The position numbers and the translations under genes are program-made. The notes beneath the pieces were generated by a model. It did no database searches and was not told the origin of the DNA. It saw only the letters and a list, made by a program, of their open reading frames with translations. From assembly GCA_938008865.1 (NCBI GenBank), contig CALLJA010000342.1, forward strand, positions 1 to 6,965: a stretch of DNA of 6,965 bases, written 5' to 3'. Each line of letters opens with the position of its first letter. Positions within the stretch are counted from its first letter, which is position 1. Origin of the DNA: an uncultured Anaerolineales bacterium (GTDB taxonomy: Bacteria; Chloroflexota; Anaerolineae; Anaerolineales; Villigracilaceae). Below, in pieces: positions 1-5,281 of the stretch.

Positions 1-183
1 GTTGAGGATGAACTCCTGGCGGGGCATTTGTTGACCGTGGCGGGAAGTCTGGCCCGCGCCGAAGGTATCGCTGATATGGGGTATCGTCTCATTACCAACA
101 CGGGTCCACACGGCGGGCAAACCGTCTTCCATCTGCACATCCACTTGATCGGCGGCCAGCCCATGCGCCATCCGATGGGCTAG
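1..183 (+). CDS. HINT-type HIT family nucleotide hydrolase, C-terminal part
   Basis: Frame 1 is open from the first base to a TAG at 181-183, giving 60 residues of a protein whose start lies outside the window. It contains the histidine-triad motif H44-L-H46-I-H48 followed by L-I-G-G, preceded by G-G-Q-T-V-F. This is the layout of the HINT branch (bacterial HinT, human HINT1), in which the middle histidine (here H46) is the nucleophile that hydrolyses nucleoside phosphoramidates and acyl-adenylates. The family is usually about 110-125 residues, so roughly half is missing. The tail ends G-G-Q-P-M-R-H-P-M-G, aligning with the HINT ending that normally reads W-P-P-G, so the usual Trp is His (H57) and one Pro is Met. 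The protein is cytosolic. It is convergent with the minus-strand operon and unrelated to it in function as far as can be seen. The fold assignment is firm; the substrate is unknown. Confidence 0.9.
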   Translation, partial: VEDELLAGHLLTVAGSLARAEGIADMGYRLITNTGPHGGQTVFHLHIHLIGGQPMRHPMG

Positions 184-233
184 GTCGCGAGCGAGCGGGA
201 TGTCATCCTGCCAATGCGCTTCCATGTAAATAA

Positions 234-261
234 AAACTGGCGGCCCTATGGCCGCCAGTTT
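234..261 (-). terminator. Intrinsic terminator of the minus-strand operon, possibly bidirectional
   Basis: Positions 234-245 and 250-261 form a perfect 12-bp inverted repeat (AAACTGGCGGCC and its complement) around a 4-base loop. Read on the minus strand, the GC-rich stem is followed by a T-rich tract, TTTTTATTTA, across 236-227, which is a classic rho-independent signal. It begins two bases after the TAA of the LysM gene (264-266). Read on the plus strand the tail is weaker (TTTCGTTATTT), so it may also help end the HIT transcript from 183, but less efficiently. Confidence 0.93.
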
Positions 262-263
262 CG

Positions 264-1127
264 TTATTTCGATTTCTTGATGAAGCTGCTTCCGCCGCCC
301 AATTTGCTTTCGGGCCGCCCCATGCGATAAGCGTACCAGGCCAGTCCGCCGCCGCCCAGCAGCAGCACGATACCAATCATGCCCAGGATCGAGAACGACG
401 AGCCGCCGCCCTGAGGTTCCTCAGCGGGATCTTCGGCAGCGATGGTGTCCTGCGTGGACTGCGCGCCGAAGGCCACGAAGGCGCGGTCGCCAGCCTTCAC
501 GTCCAGGCTGTAGGTCAGGTCGATGGTGGCATTGTAGTTCGGTGGGATAGCCACACTGATGTTGTAATGGCCTTCGGGCACATCCTTGAAGCAGACGCCC
601 GGGTAGGCGGCCGGGTCCGAGTTGACGATGGTGTCCTGGGTGGCGGAAAATTTTCCGTTGGTTTCGGTCACGCTGACAGCGCCGCCCGCCAGCGCAGGCT
701 CGGTCTCCTGACGCAGGGCGTTGCCATCCTTGTCGTCGAAGAGCAGGACGCAGATCTCGGTGGTGCCGTTGAAGGGCGTGGGGGTGACGGTGGGAGGCAG
801 GGGGGTAGGCGACGGCCCGGGCGTGGGGGAGGCCAGGGCGGGTCCCACGACGCCGATCAGCAATTGCTGGCCTTCGATCACGGTGCAGTTTTCATCCAGG
901 TTCTTGTTCAGTTCGCGCAATTTGTCCATCGGGATGTTGTTGACCAGGCTGATCTTGAGGCAGGTATCCCCGGGTTGGACAATGTAGATGATGCGGCCGT
1001 CGGCTCCCGCGGTGGGGGTGGCGTATTGCTGCAACTGCGCCGAGGGTGCGGCGTTGGCGGGCAGCCACAGGCTGAACAGGATGAGGGTTGTCAGGGTGAA
1101 CAGGACGAGAAAACGCTTGGGATTCAT
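264..1127 (-). CDS. Secreted, membrane-anchored LysM protein with SdrD-B/Cna-B-like domain
   Basis: This 287-residue protein starts with a clear signal peptide (basic start, hydrophobic stretch about 6-22, A-N-A-A near 24-27). A LysM domain covers about 46-92 with Y48-I-V-Q-P-G-D-T-C and the closing G-Q-Q-L-L. LysM domains bind peptidoglycan or chitin-type glycans. C56 and C81 lie inside it and could form a disulfide. A Pro/Thr linker (about 99-119) leads to a beta-sandwich-like region (about 122-222) with C126 and C179 and an acidic loop at 132-143 resembling a calcium-binding EF-hand or SdrD-B loop. A Gly/Ser spacer, one membrane segment (about 246-266) and a short basic tail (K-K-S-K) follow, so the body should face outside with the tail in the cytoplasm. 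It is the last gene of the operon, 13 bp after the cyclase stop, and ends in the terminator. The ATG at 1125-1127 has no Shine-Dalgarno but sits behind an extended -10 element. The LysM call is strong; the second domain is by resemblance; the ligand is unknown. Confidence 0.9.
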   Translation of the reverse strand: MNPKRFLVLFTLTTLILFSLWLPANAAPSAQLQQYATPTAGADGRIIYIVQPGDTCLKISLVNNIPMDKLRELNKNLDENCTVIEGQQLLIGVVGPALASPTPGPSPTPLPPTVTPTPFNGTTEICVLLFDDKDGNALRQETEPALAGGAVSVTETNGKFSATQDTIVNSDPAAYPGVCFKDVPEGHYNISVAIPPNYNATIDLTYSLDVKAGDRAFVAFGAQSTQDTIAAEDPAEEPQGGGSSFSILGMIGIVLLLGGGGLAWYAYRMGRPESKLGGGSSFIKKSK

Positions 1128-1134
1128 CGCCGCG

Positions 1135-1143
1135 ATTATATCA
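1135..1143 (-). promoter_or_regulatory. Extended -10 promoter overlapping the cyclase stop codon, upstream of the LysM gene
   Basis: On the minus strand the sequence reads TGATATAAT: a consensus TATAAT (1140-1135) preceded by the extended -10 TG with a one-base gap. The TGA is at the same time the stop codon of the cyclase gene. Seven bases separate the hexamer from the LysM ATG, so transcription would start at or one base before the start codon and give a leaderless mRNA. No convincing -35 is present at 16-19 bp spacing, as is usual for extended -10 promoters. It would let the LysM gene be expressed independently of the operon. A chance match is possible because the gap is only 13 bp. Confidence 0.55.
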
Positions 1144-2850
1144 TTTCAGCCCGAGCACTTCGTACACCTCGATCGGCTGGGTCTTGCCCTTCACCATCAA
1201 CGGGGCGAAGGGCCGCGCCTCCACCTCGGCGGCGACGCGCTCGTAGGCGTCTTGCGTGATGAGGATCTGGTTCTTCGCGGCATTCTCCTGGATGCGCTTG
1301 GCGGTGTTGACGCTGTCGCTGATGGCGGTGTATTCCAGGCGCTTCTCGGTGCCGATCCAGCCGAGGATGGCGTCGCCGTAGTGGATGCCGACCCCGAAGG
1401 ACAAGTGCGCCGCCTCGGGCAGTTCGGCGTGCAGGGCGAAGACCGCGTCGCGGATGGCGAGTGCGGCGCGCACGGCCCGCAGGGTGTGGTCGGGTTGGGG
1501 CAGCGGGGCGTTGAACCAGGCCATGACGGCGTCGCCCAGGAACTTGTCAACGGTGCCCTCTTCGCGCAGGATGGCTTCGGCGGCGGAGGCCAGATATCGG
1601 TTGAGTACGGCCACCAGGGCTTCAGGCGTCTGCTTTTCGGAGTAGGTGGTGAAACCGCGGATGTCGGCGAAGACGATGGTGATATCCACCTTCTTGCCGC
1701 CGATCTGGAAACTGTTCAGGTCCACCTGGTCGATCACGGCCGGCGAGACCATGCGTTCGAGCAAGCGTCGCTGGGCTTCGAGCTTTTTGCGCTCGGTCAT
1801 GTCGTCGAGCACGATGGCTACGCCCTGGGTCTTCTGGCCCGCGTCCTTTAACGGAGACAGGTTGAGGCGCCAGTCCACGCCGCCGCGCTGGGGCAGGGTG
1901 TGATGTACCTCGAAGCCCACCACGGGTTTGTCGGTCTGGTGGACTTCGTCCAGCCGCGATTGCAGTTCGGGGGCGAAGGTCGGCATGATGTCTTCGAGGC
2001 GCAGGCCGAGCAGTTCGTTCGAGGCGTGCCCGAGGATGGATTCGGCGGCGCGGTTGCAGAGTGTGACCTGGTTCTGGATGTCGGCGGTGATGACGCCGCT
2101 GGCGATGGATGCGAAGATGTTATCCATCAGGCCTTTGAGTTCGATCACCTCTTCGAGGGTTTTGCGCAGTGACGAGAACAGTCGCGCGTTGTCGAGCGCC
2201 ACGGCGGCCTGGTTGGCGAAGGCGGTCAGCAGGTCCAGTTCGGTTTCGGAGAAAATGCCCGAGCGGATGCGGTTGTCGGCGTAGATCACGCCGATCAGGT
2301 CGTTCTTTACCTTGAGCGGCACGCACAGGATCGAGCGCAGATTGAAGGCGATGATGCTCTCCTGGCCCGCCAGGCGCTGGTCGTCCTGGGCGTTGGTGGT
2401 GAGCAGCGGCTCACCCGTGTCGATCACGCGCTGGATGACGGTGCGGCTGACGGTCAGTTCGGAGGGGTTGATGGTTTCCTTGTCCCAATCGCGCGCCACG
2501 TAGGTGACCATCTCGCCGTCGTCTTCGCGCAGCATCAGGAAGCCGCGCTCGGCGTGCGTCAGGCGCACGATATTGTCCATCACGATGCGCAGCACTTCTT
2601 CCAACTCGAGCGAAGAGTTGACCACCTGGCCGATATCGGCCAGGGCCGAGAGGTTGCGGTGTTCCTTCTCGAAGTCGCGGACCTGGTTGCCGATCTGGGT
2701 CAGGGTGGATTCGAGCTGGACCAGCCCGTCGAGCGCGCCGCGTTCGACGCGTCCCTTCTCCACCGTGCGGCGGATTTGCCCGGCCTGTGTCCCGAGGGCC
2801 AGGATCTGTTCGTGTACCGTGGAGGGGCGTGTGCGGCTGGTGGAGTTCAT
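1141..2850 (-). CDS. GAF-PAS sensor adenylate cyclase (class III nucleotidyl cyclase)
   Basis: This 569-residue protein has no signal peptide or membrane segment, so it is cytosolic. It makes a cyclic nucleotide, most likely cAMP from ATP. Domains in order: an N-terminal helical, probably coiled-coil region (about 12-70), GAF (about 67-222, ending in the F-A-N-Q-A-A-V-A-L-D-N-A-R signature), PAS (about 236-352), a signalling helix (about 352-375) and a catalytic domain (about 387-569). Catalytic residues are all visible: metal-binding D396 (F-A-D-I-R-G-F) and D440 (K-F-L-G-D-A-V), K436 and T508 at the positions that select adenine in class IIIb enzymes, and N515 and R519 for transition-state binding. 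S511 replaces the common Gly in I-G-D. GAF and PAS suggest control by a small ligand or redox/gas signal, not identifiable here. It follows the transglutaminase gene by 6 bp (TAA, six bases, ATG), implying co-transcription. The start has only a weak GGAT as a possible Shine-Dalgarno. Confidence 0.94.
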   Translation of the reverse strand: MNSTSRTRPSTVHEQILALGTQAGQIRRTVEKGRVERGALDGLVQLESTLTQIGNQVRDFEKEHRNLSALADIGQVVNSSLELEEVLRIVMDNIVRLTHAERGFLMLREDDGEMVTYVARDWDKETINPSELTVSRTVIQRVIDTGEPLLTTNAQDDQRLAGQESIIAFNLRSILCVPLKVKNDLIGVIYADNRIRSGIFSETELDLLTAFANQAAVALDNARLFSSLRKTLEEVIELKGLMDNIFASIASGVITADIQNQVTLCNRAAESILGHASNELLGLRLEDIMPTFAPELQSRLDEVHQTDKPVVGFEVHHTLPQRGGVDWRLNLSPLKDAGQKTQGVAIVLDDMTERKKLEAQRRLLERMVSPAVIDQVDLNSFQIGGKKVDITIVFADIRGFTTYSEKQTPEALVAVLNRYLASAAEAILREEGTVDKFLGDAVMAWFNAPLPQPDHTLRAVRAALAIRDAVFALHAELPEAAHLSFGVGIHYGDAILGWIGTEKRLEYTAISDSVNTAKRIQENAAKNQILITQDAYERVAAEVEARPFAPLMVKGKTQPIEVYEVLGLK

Positions 2851-2856
2851 AGGCGC

Positions 2857-5205
2857 TTATCCAATGCGTTCGATGCGGCTGCGGATGCCGTCCCAGAAAT
2901 CGTACAGGCGGGCGCGCAGGAGGGTGACGATTAGGGAGAGGGCGGCGCGGCGCGCGTGGGCGGCATGGCCCGTGCGACGGCTGAAGAGGGCCGCCTGGTG
3001 CTCTTCCAACAAAATGTCGATGGTCTGATGCGCCGACGGCAGGATTTCTTTCAGCGTTTCGGCCCGTTCGCGCGGGGTGACGTGGATTGCCTGCGGCCTG
3101 CCCATCCAGACCAGCCCCAGGTTCACAGCGTGGAAGGAACGCTCGATGGAACTGGCGCGGTTCCACAGGTCCCAGCGTTTGACCCAGGCTGGCGGAGTGG
3201 ACCCGCTGCGGGCGTAGGCGCGGACGATCAGCCCGGGCACGCGGTCGGTCAGCGTGAAGCGGCGTTCCACGAGGACCAGCGCGGCCAGCCCCAGCATCCA
3301 CATCAGCGTGAAGGTGAGGCGGCCCGCCACGGTTTCGGCGAAGGGCGGGGCTTCCGTCACGCCGCTTTCGTCGATGCGCGGCCCGCGCTCGATGTCGCTG
3401 TTGGGCGTGGGGCGGATGGGCGCAAAGCCCGCGGCGTTGGGCGTGGGCGTCGGCAGCGGGGCGTCCGGGCGTTCGAGCGGATCCTGGTTGGCGGTGGGTT
3501 CGAACTCCACCCAGCCGATGTCCGGGAAGTACACCTCGGGCCAGGCGTGCGAGTCGGCTTTGCGCACGATGTAACTGACGCCGCGTTCGTCGGCTTCACC
3601 CTGGGCGAAGCCGACCACCATGCGGGCGGGGATGCCCAGCGAGCGCAGCATCAACACTTCGGCGCTGGCGTAGTACATGCAGAAACCCTTCTTCGAGTCG
3701 AGCAGCACCCACAGCAGCGGGTCGGCGCCTTTGGGCGCGGGGCCGAGGGCCGTGGCGTATTCGATCTCGTTGCGCAGATAGTCGGTGATGGCTTGCGCCT
3801 GGTCGTAGGGAGTTTGCGCGTTGGCCGTCACCTGGCGGGCCAGCGGTTCCAATTCCTGTTTGAGATCCTCGGGGACGGCCAGATAGCGTTTGACGACCCA
3901 GTCGGGATAGTCCGCGCCGGCTGCGCGCAGTTCCTCGACGTACGGCCCGCGGATCAACGCGCGGACCTGGTACCTGTCCCCGGCGGCGAGCGGCGGGTCG
4001 GCCACCCAGGCCGAGATGTCGCGGGTCCCCTCCGTTGTGCGCGCCGCGAAGACCGCGCTCGGGCGGTTGACCCAGACCACGTTGGGCGGCATATACATCA
4101 GGCCCTGCTTCGAGAGCAGCATGGTGAAAGCGAAGCGCGCCTCGGTCTCTTCGGCCTGGGTCGAGAGCAGCGAGAAATCCTCGTTGTCGTCGGGCGCAAA
4201 ATCCTCCGAGAAGAGCGTGGACGAGCGCCACTGTCCATCGTTGTAGGTGTCGTACACGCGCCCGCGCCAGTAGTAGCGCGGAGGCTCCTCTTCGATCTCG
4301 TCCATCGGGCGCACGCTGAAGACGGGCGTGTCGCCCTGGGCGGCGTTACGTCCCAGCGCCAGGCTGTTGCCGTAGAAATCGTTGCTGGCGCTGCCGTTGT
4401 TGTACGGCGACTCGAGCGCGTCCACCGCGTTCTCCAGCCGTTCGCGGATCGGGCGGGTCAGGTCGCGCCAGGTCTTGCCGACCGATTTCAGGCCCGAGAG
4501 CGAGAGCGGGATCGACCAGGCCACGAAGACCACCACCACCGTCACAGCCAGCAGGCTGTTGGTCAGGTCCTGCAAAGCCTCGGTGGTGACGAACATCCGC
4601 TTTTGATGCCAGATGGGACGATTGCGGTTCAGGTATGTGCGCCCAAGCAGCATCAGCGCGAGGAAGGCGTACAGCGCAAAACCCCAGATGCGCACCGGAA
4701 TGTAGAAATCGTACACCTGCACCAGGACGGTGATCAGCCCGCCCGGCAGAACTGCCGCCAGATAATTCTCGTGTCGGGCCAGGGCATACCCTGAGCTGAC
4801 GCTCACCACCCAGAACGCCAACGAGACGAACGCCACAAAGAAGATGGCATCCTCCACCGGCTGGCGCGTCACAAATTGCACCGTCGAAAACCACAGCCGC
4901 CCGCCGATGCTCGCCAGGCGGTCCGCAAAGGGCGCCTGGGCCTCGACCGCCAGTGTCATTTGCCACGGCAGGATCACCAGCGAGTATAAGACAGCCAGCC
5001 AGCGCACGGTCCCCCGCTTGAAGGAACTGACTCCCAAGGCCAGGCCCAGGATCACGCCAGAGGCGCTCAGGGTTTGGGTGAAGTAAAGGTAGGGCGTCCA
5101 GTCGGTCATGACCAGCCGCGCCGCCGCTGCCTGTAAGAGGAAGAATAACAGTACTGCGGAGGTCCAATCCCAGACGGGGCGGGCGGGGTTTGCTGACGTT
5201 TGCAT
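2857..5205 (-). CDS. Membrane-bound transglutaminase-like protein (TgpA/DUF3488 type, with DUF4129-like tail)
   Basis: This 782-residue membrane protein has about seven hydrophobic helices in residues 13-235. A large extracytoplasmic part (about 236-625) carries the transglutaminase core, then a Pro/Thr linker (about 580-602), one more membrane helix (about 627-646) and a cytoplasmic helical tail resembling DUF4129 (about 680-760). The thiol catalytic site is K-K-G-F-C509-M-Y-Y-A-S, H553 lies in A-D-S-H-A-W-P-E, and the acid in G-W-V-E-F-E569-P-T. The 44-residue Cys-His spacing fits the TgpA family, but the third residue is Glu where TgpA has Asp. Members are thought to be cysteine transglutaminases or peptidases acting on envelope substrates; P. 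aeruginosa TgpA is essential, with an unknown substrate. It is the first gene of the operon. The usual partners, a MoxR ATPase and a DUF58 protein, are not next to it. I chose the ATG at 5203-5205 because a good promoter places its transcript start exactly there; an in-frame TTG at 5220 would lie inside the -10 region. Confidence 0.9.
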   Translation of the reverse strand: MQTSANPARPVWDWTSAVLLFFLLQAAAARLVMTDWTPYLYFTQTLSASGVILGLALGVSSFKRGTVRWLAVLYSLVILPWQMTLAVEAQAPFADRLASIGGRLWFSTVQFVTRQPVEDAIFFVAFVSLAFWVVSVSSGYALARHENYLAAVLPGGLITVLVQVYDFYIPVRIWGFALYAFLALMLLGRTYLNRNRPIWHQKRMFVTTEALQDLTNSLLAVTVVVVFVAWSIPLSLSGLKSVGKTWRDLTRPIRERLENAVDALESPYNNGSASNDFYGNSLALGRNAAQGDTPVFSVRPMDEIEEEPPRYYWRGRVYDTYNDGQWRSSTLFSEDFAPDDNEDFSLLSTQAEETEARFAFTMLLSKQGLMYMPPNVVWVNRPSAVFAARTTEGTRDISAWVADPPLAAGDRYQVRALIRGPYVEELRAAGADYPDWVVKRYLAVPEDLKQELEPLARQVTANAQTPYDQAQAITDYLRNEIEYATALGPAPKGADPLLWVLLDSKKGFCMYYASAEVLMLRSLGIPARMVVGFAQGEADERGVSYIVRKADSHAWPEVYFPDIGWVEFEPTANQDPLERPDAPLPTPTPNAAGFAPIRPTPNSDIERGPRIDESGVTEAPPFAETVAGRLTFTLMWMLGLAALVLVERRFTLTDRVPGLIVRAYARSGSTPPAWVKRWDLWNRASSIERSFHAVNLGLVWMGRPQAIHVTPRERAETLKEILPSAHQTIDILLEEHQAALFSRRTGHAAHARRAALSLIVTLLRARLYDFWDGIRSRIERIG

Positions 5206-5221
5206 GCTTTGAGTGTACAAT
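5193..5221 (+). promoter_or_regulatory. Candidate promoter of the PAP2 phosphatase gene
   Basis: CTGACG (5193-5198, 4/6 to TTGACA) is followed by a 17-bp spacer and TACAAT (5216-5221, 5/6 to TATAAT). The predicted start is near 5228, giving a leader of about 54 bases that contains the Shine-Dalgarno at 5271-5275. The -10 overlaps the -10 of the opposing operon promoter, so the two would compete for polymerase. The -35 lies inside the start of the transglutaminase coding region. Confidence 0.45.
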
Positions 5222-5240
5222 GAACACTACAGACCGTCAA
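5206..5240 (-). promoter_or_regulatory. Sigma-70-type promoter of the transglutaminase operon, apparently leaderless
   Basis: Reading the minus strand, TTGACG (plus positions 5240-5235, 5/6 to consensus) is followed after exactly 17 bp by TACACT (5217-5212, 4/6). Six bases then separate it from the ATG at 5205. With a standard -7 position for the last T, +1 falls on the A of the start codon, predicting a leaderless mRNA. No Shine-Dalgarno precedes this ATG, which agrees. Confidence 0.62.
5212..5228. promoter_or_regulatory. Imperfect palindrome on both -10 elements, candidate operator
   Basis: AGTGTACAATGAACACT is a 17-bp palindrome around a central base: 7 of its 8 base pairs are symmetric, the exception being A5217/A5223. 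It covers the -10 hexamers of both divergent promoters, a classic place for a repressor dimer. No regulator gene is adjacent, so the binding protein is unknown, and it may simply reflect two -10 boxes facing each other. Confidence 0.4.
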
Positions 5241-5270
5241 TTGCATGGACGGGTTATCGAAATTCTCACC

Positions 5271-5275
5271 AGGAG
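5271..5275 (+). promoter_or_regulatory. Shine-Dalgarno of the PAP2 gene, deciding its start
   Basis: AGGAG lies six bases before the ATG at 5282-5284. This fixes the start there rather than at an in-frame GTG at 5213, which would add 23 unconserved-looking residues and sits inside the divergent -10 region. It is the only strong ribosome binding site seen before any gene in the window. Confidence 0.9.
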
Positions 5276-5281
5276 AAACGC

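Noticed and set aside
988..1851. 287-codon plus-strand open frame across the LysM/cyclase junction
   Set aside because: It is antisense to the conserved cyclase catalytic domain, has no recognisable motif, and is explained by GC-rich codon bias.
2411..3301. Minus-strand frame bridging the cyclase and transglutaminase genes, possible fusion protein
   Set aside because: It runs out of frame with both genes, is Arg/Pro-rich, and has no domain. The true genes are separated cleanly by TAA, six bases and ATG.
2956..4794. 612-codon open frame on the plus strand, antisense to the transglutaminase gene
   Set aside because: It is composed of His/Arg/Gly/Ala-rich low-information sequence with no domain or ribosome binding site. 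Long antisense frames are common opposite GC-rich genes, and the minus-strand frame has a full catalytic core and membrane helices.
5206..5220. Five-residue extension of the transglutaminase from a TTG at 5220
   Set aside because: The TTG would lie upstream of the predicted transcription start and within the promoter, and no Shine-Dalgarno supports it.
4346..5227. 293-codon minus-strand frame overlapping the start of the transglutaminase gene
   Set aside because: It is an alternate-frame shadow. The chosen frame has regular hydrophobic helices expected of DUF3488; this one does not.
5213..5281. N-terminal extension of PAP2 from a GTG at 5213
   Set aside because: The AGGAG at 5271-5275 points to the ATG at 5282, and the extension would start within the divergent -10 region.
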